A stretch of 64,000 bases of DNA from Planctomycetota bacterium (GCA_014584345.1 JACTNB010000034.1:44840-108839), one strand, 5' to 3'. Positions 45,828 through 55,854 are shown, counted from the stretch's first letter. Numbers and translations are program-made. The notes: a model not told the origin generated them from the letters alone.

Positions 45828-48800
45828 ATGTCCAGCAACGAGATCATCATTCGCGGCGCGCGGGAGCACAACCTGCGCGAGATCAGTCTGACGTTACCCA
45901 AGCAGAAATTGATCGTGATGACGGGGGTGAGCGGTTCGGGGAAAAGTTCCCTGGCATTCGACACCTTGTACGCGGAGGGGCAGCGGCGGTACATCGAATC
46001 GCTGTCCACGTACGCGCGGCAATTTCTGGGTCAACTGCCGAAACCGAATGTCGATTATGTGAGCGGGCTGGCCCCATGCATTTCCATCCAGCAGAAGGTG
46101 ACGGGGCGGAATCCCCGGAGCACGGTCGGGACGATTACCGAAATCTACGACTATCTGCGGATTCTGTTTGCGCGGATCGGGCAAGGGTATTGTCATGTGT
46201 CGGGATTGCCGATTCGCGCGCAGACCAGCGATCAGATTGTCGAGACGATATTGCGCAGTCCCGCGGGGAGTCAGTTGCAGATTCTCGCGCCGCTGGTGCA
46301 GCAACAGAAGGGGGAATTTCGCGATCTATTCGATGATCTGCTCAAGCAGGGGTATTTACGGGTGCGCGTGGATGGCGAATTTCATCTGCTGACCAACCCG
46401 CCGACATTGCGCAAGAACTACAAACACACGATCGACGTGGTGCTGGATCGACTGGAAATTGGCAAGACAGGGCGGACCCGTCTAACGGAAGCGGTTGAAC
46501 AGGCGTTGAAACTGGGGCGGCAGTCGTTGATCGTGCGCGAGGAACGTGATGGGACAGAGCCGCAAGAGAAATATTTCAGCGCGCAATATGCCTGCCCCGA
46601 AAGCGGGATGAGCTACGAACCCCCTTCTCCCCAGTTGTTCAGCTTCAACAGCCCTCTAGGGATGTGCCCGGACTGTAACGGCCTGGGTGAGCGTTTCGAC
46701 TTCGACGTGGATAGGATTGTCGCGGACCCGAACCTGTCGCTCTCCCAAGGGGCGATTCCGCTACTGGGGGCCGTGACCAAGCTGGGAAAATCGAAGAAGA
46801 ACCGCTACCGCGGGGCGGCCCGGGAGATTGAAAATCATTTGGGGATGAAGGAGAACAGTCTGCTCAAGACGAGCTGGCGGAAGCTGCCCGAGGAGGCGCG
46901 GCGGTTGATGCTGTATGGCTTGGGGGATCGGGAATTTGCCGCCTTCAGTGTGTTCGGCAGGCGTTTCGTCAGTTATTACGGCCGCTTTGAGGGAATTGTG
47001 GGGGAATTGCTGGAGAGTTACCGGTCGGCACAGAATCCCATGCGCCGCCGTCAACTGGAAAAGTACATGGAGACGACGGTCTGTTCGAGTTGCCAGGGAA
47101 CGCGGTTGAATCTTCAGGCCCGGCACGTACGGATTACCAGTACCAGCCAGAGTTTTCTGGCGTCCCGAGAACGGGCGGAGCTGAATTTGCCCGAGGTGTG
47201 CGGCCTGACGATCGCGGAGTGCCACGCTTTCTTCGAGTCGCTGCAGTTGACCGATACGCAGAAACTGATCGCGGAAGACGCGCTCAAGGAGATTCGGGGC
47301 CGGCTCGGTTTCCTGCTGCAATGCGGCCTCGATTATCTCGCCCTGGATCGGACCGCACCGACCCTTTCCGGGGGAGAAAGCCAGCGCATCCGGCTGGCGG
47401 GACAGATCGGCAGCGGCCTGTCGGGCATTGTGTATATCCTGGACGAACCTTCGATCGGGCTGCATCCACGCGATAACGATCTACTGTTGAACAGCCTGCT
47501 GAACCTGCGGGACATGGGAAATACCGTGGTGGTGGTCGAACACGACGAAGTGACCATGCAGGCGGCGGATCACATTGTCGATTTCGGTCCGGGGCCTGGG
47601 CATCGAGGAGGAGAGATTGTTGCCCAGGGAAAACTCAAGGATATTCAAAAGTGTCGCCAAAGTCTCACGGGGCAGTATCTGTCGGGCAAGCGGAAAATCG
47701 AAATTCCCGCGGAGCGACGAAAGCCTACGGAACGGCGATTGCGCATTGTCGGAGCGCGGCACAACAACTTGAAGAATGTGGAGATGGAGATACCGCTGGG
47801 GTGTTTTGTCTGCGTGACCGGCGTGAGTGGATCGGGCAAGAGTTCGTTGACGAATGACATTCTCTGGCAGGTGCTGAACCGGGATGTCAACAAGGGGAAC
47901 GGCAATCCGGGGGATCACGATCGCATCGAGGGGCTCGAATTGATCGATAAAGCGATCGATATCGATCAATCGCCGATTGGCCGGACACCCCGATCGAACC
48001 CTGCGACGTATGTGAAAGTCTTCGACCTGATCCGCGACCTGTTTACGCAATTGCCCGGCGCGAAGGTGCGCGGCTACAAGCCGGGGCGGTTCAGCTTCAA
48101 CGTGGCGGAGGGGCGTTGCGATGCCTGCGAAGGGCACGGCGCGACGAAACTGGACATGGATTTTCTGGCCGATATGTGGGTCACCTGCCCAGTGTGCGAG
48201 GGGAAGCGGTTTCGCAAGGAAACGCTGGAGATTGAATACCGGGGATACAATATCGCGGATATTCTGGACCTCGAAATTGGCGATGCCCTGCCTCTGTTCG
48301 ACAGTCATCCGAAGATCCAGCGGATCCTGCAGACATTACATGACGTGGGACTCGACTATCTGCGACTGGGGCAACCCTCGCCGACATTGTCGGGGGGAGA
48401 AGCGCAGCGGGTGAAGCTGGCGCGGGAGTTGGGGAAACGTTCGACGGGGCGAACCGTTTATCTACTGGACGAACCGACGACCGGCTTGCATTTCGAGGAT
48501 GTCCGTAAACTGTTGGAGGTGCTGCAAAAGTTCTGCGATCAGGGGAATACCGTGATTGTGATTGAGCATCACCTGGATGTCATCAAGACGGCGGACTGGG
48601 TGATTGATGTTGGTCCCGAAGGGGGAAGTGGCGGAGGGGAAATCGTGGTGTGTGGCACACCGGAGACGGTGGCTGCGTCACCGTATTCCCATACCGGGCG
48701 CTCGTTGAGGAACGTGTTGCCGATCACGCTCGCCGAAGTGAAAACGGCGCGTGGCAAACAAGCGAAGGGGAAGCCTGGCAAATCGCGGGAAACGCTCCCG

Positions 48801-51800
48801 GTTCCCTCCGTGGCACGGACTCAGTTGCCGTCCCGTGATCAGCGGGAACTGGATGAGATTTCTCGTCAGATCACCATTCGGGGGGCTCGGCAACATAATC
48901 TGCAAGACGTGGACCTGATCATCCCGCGGAACAAGATCAATGTTTTTGCGGGGCCCAGTGGCTCGGGCAAGACGTCGCTGGCGATGGATACCTTGTACGC
49001 GGAAGGGCAACGGCGGTATGTGGAGTCGCTTTCGTCGTACGCAAGGCAGTTTCTGGGGCAGATGCCCAAGCCGAAGGTGACGCAGATTCAAGGTTTGTCC
49101 CCTTCGATTGCCATCGAGCAGAAGACGGTCGGTTCGACGCCCCGTTCGACGGTGGGGACAGTGACGGAGATCTACGATTATCTGCGGGTGTTGTATGCCC
49201 GACTTGGTCAGCTTTACTGTCCGAAGTGCGAACGGCCCGTAACCCGGCAGACGGTCGATGAAATTGTCGAGCAGGTATTGCGTTTCCCGAAAAACACGCG
49301 GGTGCTGTTGTTGTCCGCGATTGCCTTGCCGGCGGGAGATACCTATGCGGATCTGTGGGACTCGATGAAAAAACAGGGATATTCGCGGGTGCGCGTGGAT
49401 GGCATCACGCATCATCTGGATGCACCACCCCGGCTGGATTACAAGTCGCACCATCATGTGGAGGTGGTGATCGACCGCTTGACAATTCGGTCGAGCAAGG
49501 CGGAGCGATCGCGGATTGCCGAGTCGCTGGAGTTGGCGCTGTCGGTGGGGAAGGGACACATCTCGCTGGCAATCGTGGATGCGGACCGCGCGGAGACGGA
49601 ATGGGAACAACATGCCTTCAGCGTGCATCTGAGTTGCAGGGAATGTGGCCGCGGATTCGAACATCTCACGCCCCAGAATTTTTCGTTCAACAGTCCGCTA
49701 GGCTGGTGCGGTGTCTGCGAGGGACTGGGGGTGGAGCAGGGAGTAAGACAGACGGCGCTGATCGCGGATTCATCGCTGACATTGCGGGAAGGAGCGATTG
49801 CGGTATGGCCGAACCCCCAGGTAAATCCTCGTTTTTGTGAATATCTCGAGGGGTTGTCGCAGGCGTTGGAAATTCCGCTGGATGTTCCTTTTGCCCGTTT
49901 GACGGCCCGGCAGCAGAATATACTGTATCACGGGGGTGAGCAGCCCGTGCCGGTGCCAGGTCAACCGGGGTTGACGATAGTGTATCGCGGCTTGTTGCCC
50001 GCGCTGCGGGAGGCGCCGCGTTTAAGTTATGACATCCGCAGGGGCCTGATCGATCAGTTGGGCGAGCAGCATTGCTCGCACTGCCAGGGGACGCGGCTGC
50101 GGGAAGATGCCGCCCACGTGCGCTTCCAGGAGTTGACATTGCCGCAATTGTGCAACCTGCCACTGGTCGATGCCCTGGAAGCCTTGCAGGGGCTGAAGCT
50201 GGATGCGGCACAGCAGCGGATCGCGGGAGACCTGGTGTCTGAAGCGACGCATCGCCTGAAATTTCTGGTCGATGTGGGACTGGATTATCTGTCGCTGGAT
50301 CGGGGGATGCCGACGCTTTCGGGAGGGGAAAGTCAGCGGATTCGACTGGCCGGTCAATTGGGGCGGGCCCTGACGGGGGTGCTGTATGTACTGGACGAGC
50401 CCACCATCGGGCTGCATCCACGGGACAATCATCGGCTGGTCACGGCGTTGCAGCAATTGCGTGATCTTGGCAATACGGTGTTGCTGGTGGAACATGATCG
50501 GGACGTGATCGAGCAGTCGGATCGGATTTACGATTTTGGCCCGGCGGCTGGTCGGCTGGGAGGTCATGTGGTGGCCCAGGGGACTCCCGGAGAGATTCAG
50601 CGGAACGAACTGAGTCTGACGGGGAACTATCTTTCGGGTCGGCAGACGATTCCCGTTCCGGCCCGGCGTCGCATCGGCAAGGTCGCGGAAGACAGCAGGG
50701 AGACGCCGCGGAATAAGCGCAAGCGGAAGGCGGAACTGGAAACACAATTGCAAGCACAGCCGCGATGGATCGAACTGCACGGAGTGAGGCATCACAATCT
50801 GCGGAACATCGATTTTCGCGTTCCCCGAGGGGCGATGACCTGCGTGACCGGAGTTTCGGGGAGTGGGAAAAGCTCGCTGGTGATGGACACCCTGGCGGAG
50901 GCGGCCCGCAAGCAGATTCATTTTAGTGGAAATCAACCCGGGTTACATAGTGAGCTGACGGGATTGATAGGCTTGCGTAAGGTGGTGGTGGTGGATCAGC
51001 AGCCCTTGGGTAATACTCCGGCTTCGTGTCCCGCGACCTATGTGGGTTTTTTTGATCATGTCCGCGAACTGTTTACGCAGCTCCCCGAGGCGAAGAAGCG
51101 GGGCTACCGGGCCGGGCGTTTCAGTTTCAACATCGCGGGGGGGCGTTGCGAGGAGTGCCAGGGGTTGGGGCAATTGTGCATCGAAATGCACTTTCTGCCC
51201 GATGTCTGGGTGGAATGCCCGACGTGCCGGGGCGAGCGTTTCAATGCGGAAACCCTGCAGGTGCGGTTTCAGGGGCATTCGATTGCCGATGTCTTGAAGT
51301 TGTCAGTTCAGCAGGCAGCCGATCTGTTCGCGAATGTTCCGCGAATTCATGCTCCGCTCCGGGTGTTGTGTGAAATTGGTCTGGATTATTTGACGCTGGG
51401 GCAATCAGCTCCCACGCTGTCGGGGGGTGAATCGCAGCGGATCAAACTGGCGGCGGAACTGGCCCGTCCCAATCAGGGGAGCACGCTGTATATCCTGGAT
51501 GAACCGACCACCGGGTTGCACATGGATGATATTTCCAAATTGCTTAAGGTGCTGAACGGATTGATCGACCTGGGGAATACGGTCGTAATCGTCGAGCATA
51601 ATCTGGATGTCATCAAGACAGCGGATTGGGTTGTCGATATCGGCCCGGAGGCGGGGCGGGGGGGCGGCTGGATCGTGGCGGAGGGGACGCCGGAAGAGAT
51701 CGTGGCGGAAGCGATCCGACTGCGCGACCACGTCGAATTTCTCGATACCGCGGGCAGACATCGAAAGCGTTCCTGGACGGGGGAGTTGTTGGAACCAGTA

Positions 51801-52343
51801 TTAAAGCTGTCGAAGCGGCAGGACCGGGAAACTCTGAGTGTCCAGGAACTCAAGGAGGCACCGAAGCCAGCACTGGCCAACACGCTCTCGCAAAACCTCC
51901 CTTGGCAGAAGGAAGGGCTGGAATGGCACCTAGGTCAGGGAGCCCTCAAGAACAAGCGGGGAATCTGCTGGGAGCCTTCCCTCTTAAGGTCTCTGATCGA
52001 ATTGTTGGAAGGATACGGCCTGATGCTGGATCCAGGGCATCAATCGATGATCGCGATTTGCTGTCCCCGCGGCTGGCATCCGGAATTCATCGCAAGTCTC
52101 CAAGAACCGGACTACAGCGTGGCAGGCCGGATTCACACCAGCATGAAACACGCGTTGGGACTGGAACTCTGCTGCCCGTTTGATGCCACGGATTTACTGG
52201 ATGAAGACGAGGATGATTTGTTCTGTTTAACCAAGAGAACGTCCCACCTCGATTGGCTCGGCTACGAGTTAACCTCTCGGCGGGATTTGGATAATCGGTT
52301 GCTGCGGCGTCTGCTGGATGAACTGTTCGGCGATTTTACCTGA
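45828..52343 (+). CDS. uvrA: Double-length UvrA (two complete UvrA units fused in tandem)
   Basis: 2171 residues, over twice the usual 940-960. Two full UvrA copies follow one another (about 1-970 and 1010-2010), giving four ABC ATPase heads. There are four Walker A loops (GVSGSGKSS, GVSGSGKSS, GPSGSGKTS, GVSGSGKSS) and four LSGGExQR signatures, each followed by a DEP Walker B. Zinc modules of the C-x2-C type are intact in three places, but the first in copy one reads C-P-E-S instead of C-x-x-C before FSFNSPLGMCPDC. A 120-residue acidic, Leu-rich C-terminal domain (from about 2050) is not part of UvrA. Damage recognition for nucleotide excision repair is expected; the fusion may act as a built-in dimer. 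First gene of a plus-strand run. Confidence 0.93.
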   Translation: MSSNEIIIRGAREHNLREISLTLPKQKLIVMTGVSGSGKSSLAFDTLYAEGQRRYIESLSTYARQFLGQLPKPNVDYVSGLAPCISIQQKVTGRNPRSTVGTITEIYDYLRILFARIGQGYCHVSGLPIRAQTSDQIVETILRSPAGSQLQILAPLVQQQKGEFRDLFDDLLKQGYLRVRVDGEFHLLTNPPTLRKNYKHTIDVVLDRLEIGKTGRTRLTEAVEQALKLGRQSLIVREERDGTEPQEKYFSAQYACPESGMSYEPPSPQLFSFNSPLGMCPDCNGLGERFDFDVDRIVADPNLSLSQGAIPLLGAVTKLGKSKKNRYRGAAREIENHLGMKENSLLKTSWRKLPEEARRLMLYGLGDREFAAFSVFGRRFVSYYGRFEGIVGELLESYRSAQNPMRRRQLEKYMETTVCSSCQGTRLNLQARHVRITSTSQSFLASRERAELNLPEVCGLTIAECHAFFESLQLTDTQKLIAEDALKEIRGRLGFLLQCGLDYLALDRTAPTLSGGESQRIRLAGQIGSGLSGIVYILDEPSIGLHPRDNDLLLNSLLNLRDMGNTVVVVEHDEVTMQAADHIVDFGPGPGHRGGEIVAQGKLKDIQKCRQSLTGQYLSGKRKIEIPAERRKPTERRLRIVGARHNNLKNVEMEIPLGCFVCVTGVSGSGKSSLTNDILWQVLNRDVNKGNGNPGDHDRIEGLELIDKAIDIDQSPIGRTPRSNPATYVKVFDLIRDLFTQLPGAKVRGYKPGRFSFNVAEGRCDACEGHGATKLDMDFLADMWVTCPVCEGKRFRKETLEIEYRGYNIADILDLEIGDALPLFDSHPKIQRILQTLHDVGLDYLRLGQPSPTLSGGEAQRVKLARELGKRSTGRTVYLLDEPTTGLHFEDVRKLLEVLQKFCDQGNTVIVIEHHLDVIKTADWVIDVGPEGGSGGGEIVVCGTPETVAASPYSHTGRSLRNVLPITLAEVKTARGKQAKGKPGKSRETLPVPSVARTQLPSRDQRELDEISRQITIRGARQHNLQDVDLIIPRNKINVFAGPSGSGKTSLAMDTLYAEGQRRYVESLSSYARQFLGQMPKPKVTQIQGLSPSIAIEQKTVGSTPRSTVGTVTEIYDYLRVLYARLGQLYCPKCERPVTRQTVDEIVEQVLRFPKNTRVLLLSAIALPAGDTYADLWDSMKKQGYSRVRVDGITHHLDAPPRLDYKSHHHVEVVIDRLTIRSSKAERSRIAESLELALSVGKGHISLAIVDADRAETEWEQHAFSVHLSCRECGRGFEHLTPQNFSFNSPLGWCGVCEGLGVEQGVRQTALIADSSLTLREGAIAVWPNPQVNPRFCEYLEGLSQALEIPLDVPFARLTARQQNILYHGGEQPVPVPGQPGLTIVYRGLLPALREAPRLSYDIRRGLIDQLGEQHCSHCQGTRLREDAAHVRFQELTLPQLCNLPLVDALEALQGLKLDAAQQRIAGDLVSEATHRLKFLVDVGLDYLSLDRGMPTLSGGESQRIRLAGQLGRALTGVLYVLDEPTIGLHPRDNHRLVTALQQLRDLGNTVLLVEHDRDVIEQSDRIYDFGPAAGRLGGHVVAQGTPGEIQRNELSLTGNYLSGRQTIPVPARRRIGKVAEDSRETPRNKRKRKAELETQLQAQPRWIELHGVRHHNLRNIDFRVPRGAMTCVTGVSGSGKSSLVMDTLAEAARKQIHFSGNQPGLHSELTGLIGLRKVVVVDQQPLGNTPASCPATYVGFFDHVRELFTQLPEAKKRGYRAGRFSFNIAGGRCEECQGLGQLCIEMHFLPDVWVECPTCRGERFNAETLQVRFQGHSIADVLKLSVQQAADLFANVPRIHAPLRVLCEIGLDYLTLGQSAPTLSGGESQRIKLAAELARPNQGSTLYILDEPTTGLHMDDISKLLKVLNGLIDLGNTVVIVEHNLDVIKTADWVVDIGPEAGRGGGWIVAEGTPEEIVAEAIRLRDHVEFLDTAGRHRKRSWTGELLEPVLKLSKRQDRETLSVQELKEAPKPALANTLSQNLPWQKEGLEWHLGQGALKNKRGICWEPSLLRSLIELLEGYGLMLDPGHQSMIAICCPRGWHPEFIASLQEPDYSVAGRIHTSMKHALGLELCCPFDATDLLDEDEDDLFCLTKRTSHLDWLGYELTSRRDLDNRLLRRLLDELFGDFT

Positions 52344-52398
52344 GCGGGATGGGCTTGAAATTGCGGCAACACAACCGGGGCAAGCAGGGAGGGAAGCC

Positions 52399-53163
52399 AT
52401 GAATTTTCTGTCGCATGGTGTCGCGTTTCTGGAGGACCCGTATTACCTGGCGGGGACGGCGGTGCCGGATTGGCTTTGCGTGGCGGATCGAACCGTGCGC
52501 GTACGCTCCCGTTTGATCGAGCGGTTTGTATCGGAGCAACAGTCAACGGAGGCGTCGCCGGAATTGCGCGTTGCGGCGGGGGCACGACAACATCTACAGG
52601 ATGATGACTGGTTTCACGGTCAGCGGAGCTTTGCGGAGGTCTGCCTGGAACTGAGTGGCCTGTTTCGTGCCGCGTTGGGCCCGGACGATAACTTTCGAGC
52701 CGGTTTTCTAGGGCATATTGTCGCGGAAATGCTGCTGGATCGCGTGTTGATCGAAGAGTGCCCGCGCTTTCTGGAGAAGTACTACTGCGGTCTTGCCGAG
52801 GTCGATCCGGCCGTGGTGGAAGCCGCTGTGAACCGGATTGCCACACGTTCGACAGAGCGATTGGCTCCGTTGTTGCCGCGATTCCTGCAGGAACGGTTTC
52901 TCCAGGACTACACAGAAGAGGGGAAACTGTTGTTTCGCTTGAATCAGGTCATGCGACGCGTCAAACTGCCAATATTGCCGGAGCGAATCGTCGGGGTACT
53001 CCGCGAGTCTTTCGAAGTCGTTCGAAAACGCCATCGTGAACTACTTCCCGAACACGTTCTGGCCTGCTTGCCCGGCTCGATCCGTGCGGGTTCGCAACGG
53101 AAGGATCAGCAGCAAATAGGCCGGCAAGTCGAGCTAATGAGACTTGCTTCCGGACAGAATTAG
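52399..53163 (+). CDS. Uncharacterised protein with weak AcpH-like pattern
   Basis: 254 residues from ATG 52399, which follows a GGGAGGGA site 56 bases after uvrA. The start MNFLSHGVAFLEDPYYLAGTAVPDWL recalls acyl-carrier-protein phosphodiesterase (AcpH/DUF479), which begins M-N-[FY]-L-x-H. AARQHLQDDDWFHGQRSF and LGHIVAEMLLD could supply the expected His/Asp metal sites. The rest is helical and not recognised. No signal peptide or membrane helix is seen. It is probably co-transcribed with uvrA by spacing. I treat the AcpH likeness as a hypothesis only. Confidence 0.65.
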   Translation: MNFLSHGVAFLEDPYYLAGTAVPDWLCVADRTVRVRSRLIERFVSEQQSTEASPELRVAAGARQHLQDDDWFHGQRSFAEVCLELSGLFRAALGPDDNFRAGFLGHIVAEMLLDRVLIEECPRFLEKYYCGLAEVDPAVVEAAVNRIATRSTERLAPLLPRFLQERFLQDYTEEGKLLFRLNQVMRRVKLPILPERIVGVLRESFEVVRKRHRELLPEHVLACLPGSIRAGSQRKDQQQIGRQVELMRLASGQN

Positions 53164-53185
53164 ACACCAATGAAAGGCGACCGCG

Positions 53186-54034
53186 ATGAAATACGGCATG
53201 AATCTGCTGCTGTGGACGGCAGGTGTAACAGAAGACCATTTCCCTCTGCTCGAACAGATAAAGAGTTGGGGTTATGATGGGGTCGAACTGCCGATGTTCG
53301 ATTTTGATCTTGGAATCAACCAGAAAATCGGCCGCAAACTGCAGGATGTGGGGTTGCAGGCAACGGCCGTGACCGTTTGCACCGCCGAAGAGAATCCGAT
53401 TTCCGCCGATGCCGCGGTGCGCCAGGCGGGGCTGGATCGCTTGAAGCGGGCGATTGATGCCTGCCAGGCAGCCGGGGCCACGCATTTGTGTGGTCCAATA
53501 CACTCGGCACTGGGGGAATTCAGTGGCCAGGGACGCACCGAGGACGAATGGAAGCGGGCCAGCGAGATACTGAGGCAAGCGGCCGATCATGCGGCTCAGG
53601 CTGGCGTGATGCTGGTCTGTGAGTATTTGAATCGCTTCGAGTGTTATTTCCTGAACTGTGCGGACGATTGTGCGCGGTTCACGCGCGAGTTGAATCATCC
53701 AGCCTTGAAGATGATGTACGATACCTTTCATGCGAATATCGAGGAAAAGTCGATCCGCGCGGCGGTGCAGGCCTGCCAGGATCAGTTGGTACACGTGCAT
53801 ATTTCGGAGAATGACCGCTCCACGCCGGGCGAAGGGGATATCAAGTGGGATGAAACGTTCGCCGCCCTCAAGGAAATCAACTACGACGGGTGGTTTGTGA
53901 TTGAAGCCTTTGGCCTGGCCTTGCCGGAACTCGCCGCCGCCACGCGGATTTGGCGTCGGATGTATCCTTCGGAAGAACATCTGGCCCGCCAGGGACTGGC
54001 CTTCATGAAGCAGAAATGGGAAAGTCTGGGTTGA
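53186..54034 (+). CDS. Sugar isomerase/epimerase (hydroxypyruvate isomerase / ketose 3-epimerase type)
   Basis: 282 residues of cytoplasmic TIM barrel with no signal peptide. Likely metal ligands are Glu in LVCEYLNRFECYFLN, Asp in KMMYDTFHANIEE, His in LVHVHISENDRSTPGEGDI and Glu in GWFVIEAFG, the pattern of D-psicose/D-tagatose 3-epimerases. The N-terminus MKYGMNLLLWTAGVTEDHFPLL is also typical of that group. The enzyme should interconvert ketoses at C3 or isomerise related sugars; the exact substrate is not predictable. It starts 22 bases after the preceding gene and belongs to the same plus-strand run. It is homologous to the truncated gene at the left edge. Confidence 0.88.
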   Translation: MKYGMNLLLWTAGVTEDHFPLLEQIKSWGYDGVELPMFDFDLGINQKIGRKLQDVGLQATAVTVCTAEENPISADAAVRQAGLDRLKRAIDACQAAGATHLCGPIHSALGEFSGQGRTEDEWKRASEILRQAADHAAQAGVMLVCEYLNRFECYFLNCADDCARFTRELNHPALKMMYDTFHANIEEKSIRAAVQACQDQLVHVHISENDRSTPGEGDIKWDETFAALKEINYDGWFVIEAFGLALPELAAATRIWRRMYPSEEHLARQGLAFMKQKWESLG

Positions 54035-54071
54035 GCATGTCCGTCATTCGTCTCGGACGATAGGGAATACC

Positions 54072-54629
54072 ATGATTGCACAAGCGGCAGAAAGCAGCGA
54101 GACGGTCGTGGCACGACCGTATCTGGTCCGAATTGGTCTGTACGGCGAGCCATTGCGCTGCCAGGCACGTTTTTCCGAGAGCCCGGGACGTCTGGCACGC
54201 GTGGTTGTTCAGACGGAGCGGGGCGAGATGCTGGCCGACGTGCTGCGGGAACTTCCCGACGACGGGACTCCGCTGGATGACCTGACCGTGATTGTGCGCC
54301 CAGCCAGTGCAGCCGATCTCGCGCGCGAGGCGGAATTGCGCGAGCGCTCCCTACGCGATTTCGAAGAGTGGCGAAGACGGATTGACGACTGGAAAATGCA
54401 TCTGGAACTGGTCGATCTGGAATGGACTCTGGATAGCCAGCGGCTGATGCTGTACGTGCTGAGCGATCGAGGGCCAGAGACAACCAAGCTGGCCTTGCAG
54501 GCGGCTGCCACCGGCTTCGGTTTCATCGATGTGCTGCCCGTCACTGCGGAAGGCATGCTGCCCGATGCGGGTGGATCCGCGGGAGGGGGCTGCGGATGCG
54601 GGAGTGGAGGTGGGGGGTGTCACAAGTAA
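54072..54629 (+). CDS. PSP1-like C-terminal domain protein with Gly/Cys-rich tail
   Basis: 185 residues. The central part fits the PSP1 C-terminal domain: VVVQTERGEMLADVLRELP, a Glu/Arg helix (LAREAELRERSLRDFEEWRRRI), KMHLELVDLEWTLDSQRLMLYVLSD and a final GFGFIDVLPV. PSP1-domain proteins in Firmicutes (for example YaaT) act in sporulation and competence signalling and RNA processing complexes and carry extra cysteines. Here the C-terminus is a short tail GGSAGGGCGCGSGGGGCHK with three Cys and one His, which looks able to bind metal. It lies 37 bases after the epimerase gene. Confidence 0.65.
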   Translation: MIAQAAESSETVVARPYLVRIGLYGEPLRCQARFSESPGRLARVVVQTERGEMLADVLRELPDDGTPLDDLTVIVRPASAADLAREAELRERSLRDFEEWRRRIDDWKMHLELVDLEWTLDSQRLMLYVLSDRGPETTKLALQAAATGFGFIDVLPVTAEGMLPDAGGSAGGGCGCGSGGGGCHK

Positions 54630-54696
54630 GCTGCCACCGCCACGCACATTCGGGAACTCATCACTCATTCGAGGCAAGAAACAGGTTGAATCAATC

Positions 54697-55854
54697 ATGT
54701 GGGAAAAATTAGAACAGGCTTGCGCTGCCGATTCTTCCGCGAGTCTGGATTTTCTGATCGACGAACTGCGGGCCGGTGACGATCCCCACTATTTGTTCGA
54801 CGCCCTGCTGCTCAAATGGAAATTCGAGAATCAGTTGCCCCTGCTGCAACCGACGTCGATGAGCGATGTGCCGCCCGATAGGAAGGGGGAATTCGAGCAG
54901 GTGTATATCGACGCCGCCCGACAAACAGGCCAGAAGCTGCTGGATGCCAGTCGGCTCGCCGATGCCTGGATGTATTTTCGCGCCATCAACGAACCAGACC
55001 CGGTCACGGCGGCGATCGATCAGTATGAACCGCCCGCCGAAATGAACGATGAACTGGAGGAAGTACTGCAGTTGGCATTGTATCAGCGGATACATCCCGC
55101 CAAGGGGGTTTCGCTGATGCTGAAGACGCATGGCATGTGCAATACTGTTACGGCGCTGGATCAACTGTTTCTGGATATTGCTCCGCGGGACAGGACGGCA
55201 TGCGCGCGGTTGATGGTGAATCAGTTGTATGCGGATGTCGTTCATAATGTCCGTTATGAAGTGAGTCAACGTTCGCCCCTGTTGCCTCCCGATCTGTCCC
55301 TGGGCGATTTGATCGCAGGGCGACTCTGGCTGTTCGAGAACGACAATTATCATATCGATGTTTCGCACCTGAACGCAGTGGTCCGCTTTGCCCGTTCCCT
55401 GGAACAGAGTGACCGGGAATCCCTGGAGAAGGCCATTCAACTGGCCGAATACGGGGCCTGCCTGTCGCCCCATTTACAGTATCCCAGCGAACCTCCCTTC
55501 GATACGTATTATGAATCCCACCAGCATTATTTTCAGATTGTGCTGAGCCAGCAGCGTGATGATTCGCTGCGGTATTTTCACGAACGGCTGGAAGCCGCCA
55601 GCGATCCTCAGGATCGCGAGTTGATCGCCTACGTGTTAGTCGATCTGCTGATGCGCGCGCAGGATTATGCTTCCGCCGTACGCGTCGCCGAAACCTATCT
55701 CAACGACGTTCATGAACAATCCGGCTTCTCGTTCGTGACTCTCTGCCAGGATACCCACGACATGGCCGCGCTACAGCGCCATGCGAAAAAGGTCAATAAC
55801 CCGGTACTGTATCTGGCGGCAAAACTGCAGGCCAGCCGCAATGCCTCGTCCTGA
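54697..55854 (+). CDS. Uncharacterised helical (solenoid-like) protein
   Basis: 385 residues from ATG 54697; the frame runs back to 54529 inside the preceding gene and is trimmed. The protein is helix-rich without signal peptide or membrane segments. Blocks such as LDFLIDELRAGDDPHYLFDALLLKWKFE, AKGVSLMLKTHGMCNTVTALDQLF and LIAYVLVDLLMRAQDYASAVRVAETYL resemble TPR/HEAT-like packing. A conserved-looking HNVRYEVSQRSPLLP segment lies in the middle. I do not recognise a family. It is last in the plus-strand run, and its stop codon abuts the ISAs1 remnant. Confidence 0.65.
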   Translation: MWEKLEQACAADSSASLDFLIDELRAGDDPHYLFDALLLKWKFENQLPLLQPTSMSDVPPDRKGEFEQVYIDAARQTGQKLLDASRLADAWMYFRAINEPDPVTAAIDQYEPPAEMNDELEEVLQLALYQRIHPAKGVSLMLKTHGMCNTVTALDQLFLDIAPRDRTACARLMVNQLYADVVHNVRYEVSQRSPLLPPDLSLGDLIAGRLWLFENDNYHIDVSHLNAVVRFARSLEQSDRESLEKAIQLAEYGACLSPHLQYPSEPPFDTYYESHQHYFQIVLSQQRDDSLRYFHERLEAASDPQDRELIAYVLVDLLMRAQDYASAVRVAETYLNDVHEQSGFSFVTLCQDTHDMAALQRHAKKVNNPVLYLAAKLQASRNASS

